NCBI GenBank assembly: GCA_963921425.1
Contig: OY992836.1
Coordinates: 12,741,304-12,805,303 of the forward strand
From: Dryas octopetala
Taxonomy: Eukaryota; Streptophyta; Magnoliopsida; Rosales; Rosaceae
Length of the DNA: 64,000 bases
Direction of reading: 5' to 3'
Below the pieces are notes generated by a model. The model did not search any database and was not told the DNA's origin. It was given only the letters and a program-made list of their open reading frames with translations. Below are positions 24,265 to 36,244 of this stretch, piece by piece. Position numbers and translations under genes: made by a program. The number at the start of each line of letters is the position of its first letter. The first letter of the stretch is position 1.

Positions 24265-27200
24265 ATGGCCTGCGACAAGGGCTTCTCCAGCAGTTTTATG
24301 CTGTTGAAGCCAGAAGAAGTTGGGTTGTTTGATCTCTTTCACATTTTGTTCTCCGCCAAGCTGGAGGAAAGAAAGTTTGTAGATTGCTCTGAGGGGTCGA
24401 CAAACACTGATCAGGAGGACAACTTCAGGCGTCGATGGCTCATATTCATCTCCATCTTGGCCCAAAAGTTTCTGCAATTTGTGTCAAAGCCGCTATCTTT
24501 TTTGGGATCGACCATCGAAATGTGTTTGAACCTTTTGTCATGCAACCGCAACAATGTTTTTGTGCTGGTGCTCAATTTCTTCCGAGGTTAGTCAATTGAC
24601 TCAATTTGCTTCCTTTTGTTTGATGTAAGAGAAGGGGGATCGAAATTAAGACCATATTGCAAACAGAGATATCACTACACCAATAGTATATATAACGAGA
24701 CCAATAGTTAATAGAGATTCATTGATTTACTTATTTAAGTTTATTTTTTCCATATGATTGATTTGCCTGCTTCTATTGTAAATATGTTAATTACTAGCTT
24801 ATATTTGATTTACTTGTGTTCATATGTCTAACATTAATTGGGTATTTTACTGTTCCTAATTTAATTAACCATTTAAATATGGGATTAGTCAAACCCAATA
24901 AATCTATTGGCTTTTTTTTATCCACGTTGCTCAACCTTAAATAATGTGTGTCTTAGCCGAATTATGAGCTCTATTATTATATATGTTGGGCAACAGATCA
25001 ATGTGTATTTACTACTAATTTTAAATAAGGCGTTTGGTAATCAAATTCAATATTATGTGTAGTGTTTTTAATTAAAAAAAAAAATTATGCTAATGGATCA
25101 CCTAACTTATTTTGTAAATTATTAAGTTATCTTTGTTCACTTGAGTTTGAAGGGATTTGAGCATTCATTTCAAAACTAATTGGAGATATGAGAAGTACCT
25201 CAAACCCTTATAAGTCACTAGTAAGACTTTTACATTTTTAATGTGAGATTTCTCTCAACAAGCCTTTGCACGTGTGGCGTCATTTAATCCTAACACGTGG
25301 ACAATTTAATTGGGTGATATAGAAGCACGTGTGGCCGTTAAGCGCATCACGTGAATAACTTGGCTCTGATACCATGAAAGAATCTGAACATCCATTTCAA
25401 AATCAATTGGCAATAAAAGAAATACCTCAAACTCTTATAAATTACTAACAAAGTACTCATATTTTTAAGGTGAGATTTCTTTCAATATGATTAACTTCAT
25501 TCACACCCATAATTTATACGAAGCACACAACAAATATCAGTATGTTAGAACTACACCAATATCAGTGTGTTTGAACCAAGGAGGAAAATTTCTTTTTTTG
25601 GAGAGGGCGAAATTTTATCACAATACCATATAATTTTCGTTTTGATTTCAGAATATTTTGCCGAAATTTCAAAAATTTCCCCGAAATCCTCAAAATTTCA
25701 GCGAAATTTTTCGCTGGGTAGGATTTCTGGGTTTAGGGAGGTTGGGTTTTGGGGAGGCTGAGGCCGTGGAGGAGGGAGGAAGAAAGGAGAGACTGGGTTT
25801 TGGCAGCAAGGGCAAGATGAGGGAGAAAAAGATGAGGGTGGGCTGGGATTGAGATGCCGAGAGAGAGAGAGAAGCACGGGAGATTGACTAATTGAGATAA
25901 ATGAAAGAAAGGAGATGAAGAAAAAAAGAAGAAGGCTGAAAGAGAAAGCCAGAAAGGAGAAGTAGAAGAAAAAAAAAAGAGGGGCTGAAAGAGAAAGCCA
26001 GATTCGCCATAAAGAAAAAAAAAGAAAAGGAAAAAGAAAGAGAGAGGGAGGAGAGAGAAGAGAGAGAATGAGTGTGTCATCTGTATGTGATACAATACCT
26101 ATATTGTAGACAAACTCATTAGTAGATTGATATAGTCATACAGATAAATAGATACGTGATTATTCCCCTAAGTGTTTGTTTTCCACATAAGGACAGTCTA
26201 GGTGGGTTCCCCTCCTGATGTGTCTGGATTGCATGCTATAGGTTTCGAATGGTTCAGTTCAGTGCATGTATCTTTCTCCAATGAAAATAATGAAGCCCTC
26301 TATCCTTCAAAGTTCAATCATTTTCTTAAATTAAACACTAGTTTTTCATTGGTTTCTCTAATTTAATTTTTCCCTTTAAATTTCCATCACATGTCTACAA
26401 GACTACAAGTGCGTGATTAACTTCTAATACATTTTTTGTGCAAATGTGTGGTCCAAATTAATTGAATCATAATTTATCAAAAAAAAAAATTGTTAACAAA
26501 GTTTTTGTCCATCAGTATTCAGGAGTCAGGAGCCTTGCCAAAGAATAAAGTGAAAATAAAAAGTGTACTGTCCATGTGTGATTTTTTTTAAAAAAAAATA
26601 TATTTATAATAATAAAAATTAGAAATCTTAAAATTATCAAATTTTTGGCTTACAAGCTTATGTACAAAAGTAACCAAACAGTTGGTTTTGTTTATTATTA
26701 TTTTTATTTTTATGTTTAAACAACTGGGCAAAATCAAAGTGGTAAAATAAAAAAGATAGAATTTTGATACATTATTTTTGACAGTTCAGTCTATATAATC
26801 TTATATCATATGAAACATACTATATAATTTAGTTTTTTGAATATTTTTTTATTAATGTAGTAAATAATATGTTAAATAAACATATAATAAAGTTTCATTC
26901 AAAATTTTCGTATTTTAATAGCAATTTTCGTCGTTTTTGTCGAATCGAAATTTCCACAAAAATTTTCGTTGAAATTTTTCTCGAAACCGAAATTTTACTC
27001 ATTAGTTTGAACTAAAATATCTTGAAAAAAAAAAAAAAAACTACATAAATATTATGGAGAACCTTCAATTATCTCCCTCGTGGTCACGAGTTATAAAAGG
27101 TTTTCTTTGAAAAGTAGCGGGCCCCGGAGACAAATTTCAAAGCCGCCCACATGACTGCTGCTAATGACTAATGATCGACGGTGATGCACTTTTCTTGGAC

Positions 27201-29916
27201 ATTGGTGCCCGGCCCTCTTGAATTGATTGGTTCTCATAACAACCAAGAACTTTTTTCGGCCACGATAACAACCAAGAAGTAAATTAAGAGTAATTAGTCT
27301 TTCAAAAAAATTAATTAGGAAAACTTTCAATCGTAAGATTGTGATGTATATACTGGCTTTCACCAAAATTATTGATGAGTTTGTAACAGACAACAAAGAG
27401 AGACCTTAAAAATTTATCAATATTGAAAACTATTAAGTTCTAACCAGTTAATTCATTCCAAATTTACCAGTATTAAAAAATAAAAATTAGTAAAGTAAAT
27501 AGGAGGAAAAAGGCAAAAGTATTAGGATTAGAAATTACTTAAGTTTGGTATATATTAGGTGATGTGTTAGCTAGCTAACTATTAATTGCATGCTCTAACC
27601 CAAACCAATGAATGAAAAAATCCATAGATATATATTATACTCAAGCCATATAAATAATTGTAATGTAAAATAATAAAATATACTCTCAAGTCTCAACACA
27701 ACCAATAAAATAGTTTGTGATTTTTATTTTGCTTGTACACTAAGACGCAGATGGGCTCATCATGTTGTTCAGGGAAGGTTGTAATGCCAGATAAGACATC
27801 AGCAACTTTTGTGTCATTCATAGGGAATCTTGACAAGCGAATGGAGTTGGATAGTAGCATCAAATATGACAATGCCAAGTACCATGCAGCACTCTCTATG
27901 ATGGCTTCTAAAGCATCATATGAGAATAAGGCCTACATTCAAACTATTGTCAGGGATCATTGGAAGGTATGCCTTTAACAGTTGTTAATTAATTGATTGT
28001 TATATTCGATCCCTTCTTAAAAAACATTATGCTAGTATTAATTATTGAATCTGCTTTTAATACCATAATGTAATTAATTAATCTTGAGCAGATGGAGTTT
28101 GTGGATTTTTATGACTTCTGGAATGGTAAGAATTAAGTAACCTACACTGATCAGTAAGTTGCTTCATTCAATTCTTTTCAAATTCGCCACATATCTTTTC
28201 GTAATTTGCTAGAACACTACTAATTAAACTCTAAAAATTTAAACTATAAGATCGAGAATGAATCAACAATAATATCAAGATAGTGTCCATAACCCTCCTT
28301 CACCTACTGCAATCTCATCTTGTACGTACATAGAAAGGCAGACAAATATATGTAGACAGTATATATGAGCAAGCGCCATCTTAATTGATACCATGTTAAC
28401 AAAATCGATCACTAGACTCAATCATTGCAACTAACACAATTATCATATGATGATATAGCATGTTGAACTATAATGGTGATATATATTGTTTTAATCTTTT
28501 TGTATACAGATTATCAACAAAAAGCCACAACCCAGGCCTTCTTGCTTCGTGATAAAACTGCTGACCATGACACCATTGTTGTGGCCTTTAGGGGAACCGA
28601 ACCCTTTGATGCGGATGCATGGTGCTCAGACTTTGACATCTCATGGTATGAGCTTTCTGGGGCAGGAAAAATTCATGGTGGCTTCATGAAAGCCTTGGGT
28701 TTACAAAAGAATGGTTGGCCAAAAGAAATCAAAAAAGAAGATGGCAGCCACACTTTAGCTTACTATGCCATTAGGGACATGCTAAAGAAATTTTTGAGTG
28801 AAAATGATGAAGCAAGATACATAGTGACAGGTCATAGTTTGGGTGGTGCTCTGGCAATTCTCTTTCCAGCGGTTTTGGCTCTGCATAGTGAGACATGGTT
28901 GTTGGAGAGGTTGCAGGGGGTGTATACATTTGGGCAACCCAGGGTGGGAGATGCGAAATTTGGAGAGTTCATGGAGAAACAATTGGAAGAGCTTGGTGTT
29001 CGATATTTTAGGTTTGTTTATGGTAATGATATGGTGCCAAGGTTGCCTTTTGATGACAAGGCCTTGATGTTCAAGCACTTTGGGACATGCCTCTACTATA
29101 ATAGGCACTATGAAGTGAAGGTAAGCACCTCAAAGTTCTTTATTCTTTTTAAATCATAATTCCTGTGACATGCACAGACCCAAACAAACACTAGACTAGG
29201 TTTATTTATAAAATAATATGTTTAGGATTATCAAATTTATTTACCAAATTTCTCATAAACGATGTGTTAGTTTATATATCAGTATTTATTCAAAAATATT
29301 TTTTTGTCAGACAATCTGACAATATAAGATGTTTATATCGTTAGATTGTAGATTTAAACTATTGAGTCGATCAGTTGGTGTATTGAATATATGATTTAAA
29401 TTCACCCTTAACATTATATACTATATAAGTATTTTATGTTGCCAAACCGTCAGATAAGATAACATTATATTTAATATCTTTCTTCTTAGAAATAAATGAT
29501 CGAGGTTAATATATTCATAGTGAACTCAAATTCAAAGAACAGAAACATAATCATATTATTTGGTGACAAAATTAATAAACAGATTTAATAAGTGTAACTG
29601 TTTTTGTAATGCACTCATGCAGGTTGTGGCAGAAGAACCAAATAAGAATTACTTCTCACCATTGGGGGCAATACCCATGATGATGAATGCCTTCTTCGAG
29701 CTGATTAGAAGCTTTACTATTTCACAGGCCAAGGGACCAGACTATAAAGAAGGGTATTTTCTGAGAATGTTTAGGATAATTGGGTTGGTGTTTCCAGGCG
29801 TTCCAGCTCATAGCACCCAAGATTATGTTAATGCCACCCGATTGGGATCCTCGGATGTGTTCCTCCCAGTCGGCCAGTCCCACCCAAACACATATCGATC
29901 ACATGAAGATGTATAA
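24265..29916 (+). CDS. OBL1: Triacylglycerol lipase OBL1-like with a transposon-filled first intron
   Basis: Class-3 lipase, 484 aa, five exons: 24265-24586, 27773-27966, 28092-28125, 28510-29120, 29623-29916. Borders are GT-AG and phases match those of the sister genes. The acceptor gttgttcag at 27772 is chosen because it keeps the conserved junction [10 protein letters not shown]; the AG just upstream at 27750 would shift the frame. Triad candidates are Ser293 ([14 protein letters not shown]), Asp357 ([10 protein letters not shown]) and His450 ([14 protein letters not shown]). Hydrophobic N-terminal segment [17 protein letters not shown]. Intron 1 is 3186 bp, four to fifteen times longer than in the paralogues, because a TRIM retrotransposon and an hAT-type element have inserted in it; both lie clear of the splice sites. 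Whether the intron is spliced efficiently needs transcript data. Confidence 0.9.
25148..25487 (-). mobile_element. TRIM retrotransposon (340 bp) in lipase intron 1
   Basis: Two direct terminal repeats of 113 bp (25148-25260 and 25375-25487), both starting TGAA and ending near CA/TA, flank a 114-bp interior. Next to the right repeat the minus strand reads TGGTATCAGAGCCA, the plant initiator-methionyl-tRNA primer-binding site, so the element is on the minus strand. There is no coding capacity. The flanking pentamers GAGTT and TGATT match poorly, so the insertion is old or the ends are eroded. Confidence 0.85.
25577..27004. mobile_element. hAT-type non-autonomous element (1428 bp), copy 1
   Basis: Flanked by the 8-bp target duplication GTTTGAAC (25569-25576 and 27005-27012). 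The left end CAAGGAGGAAAATTTC and the inverted right end TAATGAGTAAAATTTCGG form imperfect terminal repeats. Subterminal regions are full of (C)GAAATTT motifs. The interior is purine-rich (25780-26070) with no transposase frame. The same family, in the opposite internal orientation, lies at 55777-57272. Confidence 0.85.
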
Positions 29917-30868
29917 GAAACATATAGTGCTTACAAGTTACAAGTTTGAGGAGGACATTGAAATTGTGCTTGGGACAGGGAGGCCCTTATAATTAAGCTT
30001 GTGATCGATATTGGTAACAACTAAGATAATTAATTAGCATTAAAAGCTATCATTTTCTTTATCACTTTTTGGGCAACATTCAGAGAATCAATTATTGTGC
30101 TTACAATATTAGTAGTAGTTGATTGTTGTGTGCACCTTTCATAATTTCTTTGAATGTATTTATGTATTTAAATATTATTAAATACAAACTTACCAACTAG
30201 TTAATTATTAATCTAATAATATTTTTCTTTTCTCTTACTTCTATTTCTTTTAGCTTCTATCCCACGGCCCGTTCTTGGGGTTGCGTATAGGTTGGCTAAT
30301 GGCTCGTTATTCTTTGGATTGCACTTTGGCTTTGTTTTGGGTGGAGGAAGAGCCGGATTGGCTGCTTCTGGCCTCTACCACATTCTATATATGTGTTTCT
30401 ACAAGTCAATGCATAAGTTGGCCTTGAGGCTTTTGATAAATTAAAAAAAAAAAAAAAAAAAGTAGAGTTTGTCTCCACTTTGTTGGGAGAGATCGGAGAG
30501 ATATAAGTTTGAATTTTCATTTTCCAAATTGAAAAAACAAAAATAAAAATTTGAAACACCCCAAGTTTGAAGTTTGAACATAAGTACATTATCTGGACTC
30601 CCATGTGGGTTAACGTTGATCAATGACCTGTGGTTGGGCAGTGCCCAATAGTGAAAAGTCAGATCACGACAGCGTCCTTGTGGTCTATACATGTATGTGT
30701 TCATTAGCTACCATATTGAGCAGTGGGAGATGGCCAAATTTTTAGTAGAATTATCTTTATTAATAATTAAAATCCTTTTTTGGGTTAGAATTAATCCTGT
30801 CTTTATTCACTGCCCAATATGACTCAAAGCTATAGAATCAAAATCCAATCAAGTACCGGGGTCTAATA
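29917..30868. other. Spacer downstream of the lipase gene
   Basis: The first ~300 bp is probably 3' UTR. The rest is AT-rich with a poly-A run at about 30442-30461; I recognise no gene. Confidence 0.5.
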
Positions 30869-30877
30869 AAAATTGAA

Positions 30878-31599
30878 GGCATAAATTCAATTTAGACACA
30901 TAACTATATAAGCTATTTCAATGGGGTCTATGAACTTTAAAATATTTCAAATATACACCCGATCTATTATCTAAATTGAAAAATGAATTTATGTCCATTG
31001 ATTCGTTGAGAAATCAGTTAAATGACAGCTTGGCTTTTGCTAACCAGGATTACTTGGCGATGTGGCGCTATCTCAGCAAACATTTCTCGCCAAATGAGCG
31101 ACACATGCCCACAATTTCATAATAATAGAGAGAAAGAGTTTGTGAGCCCATGTCAAGGGTTAGATGGACCCGTGTCGCTCGACACGGGTCTACTTAACCC
31201 CTGACACGGGTCCACAAACTCATGATCTCTTTCTCGCTTGTTGAACACAAGTGAGAGATTTATATTCGAATTTGGGGGAAAACGTGATGTTTTTGGGAGA
31301 CTAAATGGTCAGGAGAGCGTTCGACGAGCGGGAAAGAGGTGATAGGTGTGTGGGCCCGTGTCAAGTGGACATGTGTTGCTCATTTGGCGGGAAATGTATG
31401 ATGAGTTGGTGCCACGTCGCCAATTAATCCCCATTAGCAAAAACCAAGCTGACATTTAACTGATTTCTCAATAAATTGATGGACGGAATTTCATTTTTCA
31501 ATTTACATAATAAATCAGGTGTATATTTGAAATATTTGAAAGTTCGTGGACCCCGTTGAAATAGCATATATAGTTATGTGTCTAAATTGAATTTATGCC
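30878..31599. mobile_element. Mutator-like element with ~230-bp terminal inverted repeats (722 bp)
   Basis: The left end starts GGCATAAATTCAATTTAGAC and the right end is its exact reverse complement. The arms (about 30878-31110 and 31355-31599) stay complementary throughout with scattered mismatches. A perfect 9-bp target duplication AAAATTGAA flanks it (30869-30877 and 31600-31608). The interior holds a second palindrome (about 31141-31217) built on GGACCCGTGTCG. No transposase frame. Confidence 0.95.
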
Positions 31600-31633
31600 A
31601 AAATTGAATCTTATTTAAGAATGAAAATCTAAC

Positions 31634-31749
31634 AAGGTAAAGTCTTTGGGGTTAGCCCAAGCTAGTGATGAGGGTGAATATGATATATAAGGTTTAAGAT
31701 TATGGTAAGTTCTAGGGTTCGATTCCCTCTAATGTAACCAAAAAAAAAA
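31634..31749 (+). mobile_element. tRNA-derived SINE (116 bp)
   Basis: It has a box-A-like 'ttagcccaagctagtg', a perfect box B GGTTCGATTCC (about 31716-31726), the tail 'tgtaacc' plus A-run, and target duplication ATCTAAC (31627-31633 and 31750-31756). The tail sequence is shared with the SINE at 35954-36075. Confidence 0.9.
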
Positions 31750-32053
31750 ATCTAACTAGCTAGCTAACTACGTTCTTGATCTTTATAAGCTTTTTTTTTT
31801 TTTTTGTGGGTCGGGGTAACTATAATCTAATTTCACATGTGTCTATTTTTTTTATTTTCTTTTCCCCACTGCCCAATTTCTGTTTACTTATAACTCATCA
31901 CATGTTAAATTGTAATTAATTCAAAGACAAGAATGTCTGTATACATGTAAGGGCCAAGCGTTCTTATAAATAAGTGGGTAAATGACCTTTGAAACAACAG
32001 TTCTAAACCTCATATACATCAGAGCCAGCTGGTTTCTTTTGTTCCCAAAGATC

Positions 32054-32131
32054 ATGGCTTCTTACGAGTTTTCCAATAGCTTTCTAGTGTTGAGACCAGA
32101 GAATGGTTCCTTCTCCAAACGAGCTCACTAA
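32054..32131 (+). pseudogene. Orphan start of an OBL1-like lipase exon 1
   Basis: The ATG opens MASYEFSNSFLVLRPENGSFS, clearly related to the N-termini of the other lipases ([18 protein letters not shown]). Similarity then stops and the frame ends at TAA 32129-32131. The stop lies in a CACTA-like motif (32126), so a transposon may have cut the gene. No continuation of the lipase is recognised on the far side. Confidence 0.7.
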
Positions 32132-33372
32132 AGGGGAAGTTAAAGAAAATATGATATATTTTTGGTCTTTGAATCCAAGCAGCAAAGAACACAAGTGAGA
32201 TTAATTACACATGGGAGTAGAAGAGTGATAATCAATAAATAATTTACCCTTTGTTGATGCAAATTTCCGTAAGATAGATGCAACAACTTAGAAGTGGTGA
32301 TCTGGCTGATCAGATGTCTTGTCGGATGATGACGTGGATGTTGATTTGAGATCTTCCTGTATGAAAAACAAGATCAGAGGAGATGAACCGGTGTGGTACC
32401 AGCCAAACACGCTCCGATGATGAAGTCAGTGATGTGTATTTGGTGGTGTTTGAATGAAAGTGGGGAAGAACAGGTGATGAACTTGGGAGAATGGGAAGAA
32501 CAAGGTAAATGTTCTGGGTTTATTCTCAGCAAGTTGGGTATGCTTTTGGTGAGTAAAAGTTTTTGTAAGTGTTTGCCTAGTGATAGATAGATGATGAATT
32601 TGTGCATATAGGTTGGTTTATATAGACAAAGAAAGTTGTGAGGAGTAAGTTACCTGCATGTGGTTGACTGGTTGGGAAAGACCCACGTGTTCGGTCGTGA
32701 ACAGTAGCATGCACAACTACCCACCTCCTTTGCATTCAATGCTGCATTGAATGCAAGGATGGAAGATTCAGGTGAAATGCCCCAATAGTCATAAATGTGA
32801 GCTGGGAAGTCTCATCTGTCAGAGGATCCTGTCAGGTGCACTTGAGTATGGCGGTTCGTCCAAACGTGATCTTCCTTAGAATGACGGTAGGAAGCCGAGC
32901 CGACTCGAACACATGTCATCACGTGTAGACACGAAGCCCATGTGTGATCGGGTCGGACATGGACAGTCGAACCGAGCCGATCCGGTAGGTAGTGATCCTT
33001 TCAAGTCGTAGTTGGCTGTGACTAGAGTTTGAAAAAATGTTCGCCCCAGGGCCGAGTCGAACCGAACTGGAATGACCGAGGAAATATGAACACTTAATCT
33101 TTTGGAAGATCCTCAGATCGGATCAGACCGGGTGCGAGGGATTCGTCATGATGAGCCGATCCGAGCTGGCGGGGAAGGTGCCAAGCTGTGTGATGATGTG
33201 GAGGTCCAAGTTTGACCATTGAAAAGTCAAACTCCGAAGTTGTATCTGATCAGCCACGTGTCAAGCCATGATTGGCTGTTGGATCGGCGTGGGTTTATCC
33301 ACAAACACCCTTGATAGCTAACTACAAAACAAATTCAGCTCAAATGAGGGATCCATCGTTAATTCTCTAGTG
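32126..33372. mobile_element. Possible CACTA-like element truncating the orphan lipase exon
   Basis: The segment starts CACTAAAGGGGA and its right end, inverted, reads CACTAGAGAATT. Only the CACTA pentamer and scattered bases agree. The flanking triplets (GCT and GGC) do not match unless the end is shifted by one base. The interior is more GC-rich (32860-33300) than the flanks. Its 5' portion around 32380-32430 looks like repeat-derived leader sequence. Confidence 0.35.
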
Positions 33373-33683
33373 GGCTAGCTTTTTTCTTTTCGATCATGGT
33401 CTGTCCGGTCAAGAATCCATATCCATTATATTTTTTCATTTCCACCCACTAAAACTTGTTCTTCCATCGCTACTTTTAATGCGGAAATCTTTGTTTCACT
33501 TTAACTTTTTCCTGATTTTTTCAGACAAACTAAGGTGATGAGGTATTATATGTTTATAGGACTTGTGGGGCATCCTTGGTCAAGAGAGAGCACTAGAATA
33601 ATCATCGCTTTCTGTTCATGTTCGGATAGTCTTTCTTTTACAAAGCGAACGTAAAATTGTTGTGGATTTGTGTTAGTGTATTA

Positions 33684-34553
33684 GGGTGCGTTTGGTAATG
33701 TTTTACAAAATAGTTTTTCATTTTACAAATTTAAAAAATAACAAAAATGTATTTGGTTGTCATTTTGAGAAAACAATTTTTGAAAAACACAAAATAGAAT
33801 TTCTAGTTTACAGTGTAAATTTAGAAAACGACTAAATGATGTTTTCAGTGAATTTAAAAAACATAGAAAATACGGATACAAATTAAAAAAAAATTACAAC
33901 TGAAAAAAAAAAAATAAAAAAACATGTGATCTGCACCTCCTCCCCACCTAGCCAGACCCACCTTCGGCGGCAGCCCTACCCCCCGCCGTTGCCCACCTCA
34001 CTCATCTCCTCTATTCCTATATTTCTTTCTCTCTCTCTACCCATCTCTCAAAATATATACTTTGTAATCCCTCTATAGTTTCTAATTCTTGCTTCAATAA
34101 ACGAATTAAAACTCCCCATAACATCTATGACAGGAAGCTCACAAGCCTTAACAACCTTTACATAGAGAAAATACATCCGTTCAACTAGATCATAGGTGCT
34201 TGCAGTCTTGTCTCCATTAATAATACGGTCACCAACAATTCTTCCACCTCCAAAGTAGTTGCGCTGGCCGAGGTGGGTTGGATTTTATGAAACTTATTTT
34301 TTTTTTAATTATATATTTTATGAAATTGGTTAATAATAATTTATAATTAATATCTTTTGTAAATATAATTATTTGGTTGTAATAATTGGTTAATATCAAA
34401 TGTGTTTTCATTATTTTTGTTTTATATAATTGTTGTTCAATTACGCTACCAAATGCCTTTTCATATTTTGAAAATGTAAAATTTAATTTGTCATTCTCAT
34501 TTTATAATACAGTTTTTAGAAAATTATTCTGTAAAACGTTACCAGACGTGCCC
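33684..34553. mobile_element. PIF/Harbinger-like element (870 bp)
   Basis: The ends GGGTGCGTTTGGTAATGTTT and, inverted, GGGCACGTCTGGTAACGTTT are flanked by TTA duplications (33681-33683 and 34554-34556). The arms continue as imperfect inverted repeats ('ttttacaaaatag' and its mate). The centre has a GC-rich patch (33935-34010). No transposase frame. Confidence 0.82.
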
Positions 34554-35012
34554 TTAATATTTCACTGTTTTCACATATAAATATTATAAAAAGACAAATA
34601 ATATATGTATATATAATATATGTTTCATGTTAACACGATTGTAATGACTATTCAGCCAAAAACGTGGGACACGAGAGATGAAATAGTTTGTGATATTTTT
34701 AGCCATGCATTGGCGTAAATGAAAGTAGTAGTACTTTCTTGGTCAAAAAAAAAGACAGTAGTAGTACTTTCCCCAAAGGCAATGAATCCTTTTTACTTCT
34801 CTGGCTGATGATTAAAGGCAAGTCATCTCTTAAGAGTACTTTTTTTATTCGAATCCTGCTCAAATCTCACTCTTGCTTTTGGACTTCTTTTATCTTTAGG
34901 AACATGTTTGTCTTGGTCGGAATCCCATATTTCATTCTTATTCTCTGTGAAACACGATCAAGCTCCTTAAACCAATAATTAGTTGTTTATTTTGTAGACA
35001 TTTTAATCCTTA

Positions 35013-35387
35013 GAGCATCTCCAACAGTTTAAATATCTTCTCCTCCCTAACTATATTAGCTTATTTTCTCCCAAAATCATTCTCCAACAGATTAGCTAAT
35101 TTAGAATTTACTTTTTGGTTAGCTAAATTTGAGTTAGTGGAAAGAGAAAATAATTATAGTTAAAGTGAACCCATGCATACTTAAAGAATTTTTGAATTCT
35201 TTAAATGCAACAATACAAATTTATTTCACATAAGTCATAATATCAAATTTTAATAAATAATAAAATATCAATGTTAGCTAAAATAGAGAACATTGCTAGT
35301 TTTAAAAGCAGTTAGCTAAAATAGATTTCTATTTTTTTTTTTTGCACAAATTTAGCTAGAATATAAGTAAGTTTGTTGGAGTTGCTC
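35013..35387. mobile_element. PIF/Harbinger-like (Tourist-type) MITE, 375 bp
   Basis: Terminal repeats GAGCATCTCCAACA and, inverted, GAGCAACTCCAACA; TTA target duplication at 35010-35012 and 35388-35390. Same family and size class as the element at 39188-39560. Confidence 0.85.
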
Positions 35388-35459
35388 TTAAACAACTATT
35401 AAATTGGTATTAAGAAAACTGCTTGCAGAATTTTTTTATGACACATGAAAAGTCATTTA

Positions 35460-35761
35460 GGAGGTGTCCCCAATTTAGATTTTAATGAATTTTAAAGGTC
35501 CAATGAAATCTAAGTGTCTTCAATTAGGATTTTAATGGATTTCAAAGAAATCAAGATGTCCCCATCTTAGATTTTAATGGATTTCTTAGAAATCAAGGTG
35601 TCTTCAAAATCTCATAGATTTCATTAAGTGATAGATTTTAATGGATTTGGATTGATTTTTTATACATAACAAATTCTATGAGAATCCAATCAATTCTCTT
35701 TAGATTTTGATGGATTCTATGAATTTTAAAATCCTTTCAAATCTTAGTTGGAGACACCTTC
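35460..35761. mobile_element. PIF/Harbinger-like MITE, 302 bp, internally repetitive
   Basis: Terminal repeats GGAGGTGTCCCCAA and, inverted, GAAGGTGTCTCCAA; TTA duplications at 35457-35459 and 35762-35764. The interior repeats 'gattttaatggattt' several times. A second, 3'-truncated copy follows at about 35792-36168. Confidence 0.75.
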
Positions 35762-35791
35762 TTAATTAAAAAGTTATTTGTTGGAATAATG

Positions 35792-36168
35792 GGGTGTCCC
35801 CAACTTGGATTTTAATGGATTTTAAAAGTCCAATGAAATTTATGTGTCCTCAATTAGAATTTTAATGGATTCCAAAGAAATCAAGGTCTCCAACTCAGAT
35901 TTTAATGGATTCCAATGAAATCCAGGTGTTCTAAAAAACTCATACATTTCATTTTTTCTTTTTTTTGGTTACAAAGGGAGGCCAAGGAAAGAGGCCTAGA
36001 GGGGGGAGGGGGGATCGAAACCCGGTGAGGTGGGGGGCAGCACAACTGCTTGGCCAACTGGCCTACCCCAAGTCCTCATTAAGTGATAGATTTTAATGAA
36101 TTTTTTACATATAACAAATTTCAAGAGAATTCTAGCCAATTCTTTTGAATTTTGATGGATTCTATAAA
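35792..36168. mobile_element. Second, truncated copy of the 302-bp MITE, interrupted by a SINE
   Basis: It starts GGGTGTCCCCAACTTGGATT and follows the 35460 copy until 'catacatttcatt' (35953), where a SINE is inserted. It resumes at 'attaagtgatagatttt' and is lost after 'gatggattctata' near 36168. Confidence 0.7.
35954..36075 (-). mobile_element. tRNA-derived SINE (122 bp) inserted in a MITE
   Basis: Read on the minus strand it has a box-A-like 'taggccagttggccaagc', a box-B-like 'gggtttcgatcccc' and the tail 'tgtaaccaaaaaaaag'. The target duplication TCATT lies at 35949-35953 and 36076-36080, and the undisturbed MITE copy at 35460 shows the empty site. Confidence 0.85.
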
Positions 36169-36244
36169 GGGAGACTTAGAGTGTAGTCTATTTTATGAGC
36201 CTTTTCTTATACTAAGATCTGTAGTGATTTAAGATTTTTAATTA

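Noticed and set aside
33935-34010. GC-rich patch as a possible exon
   Set aside because: It is inside a TTA-flanked PIF/Harbinger-like element and has no continuous frame with splice partners.
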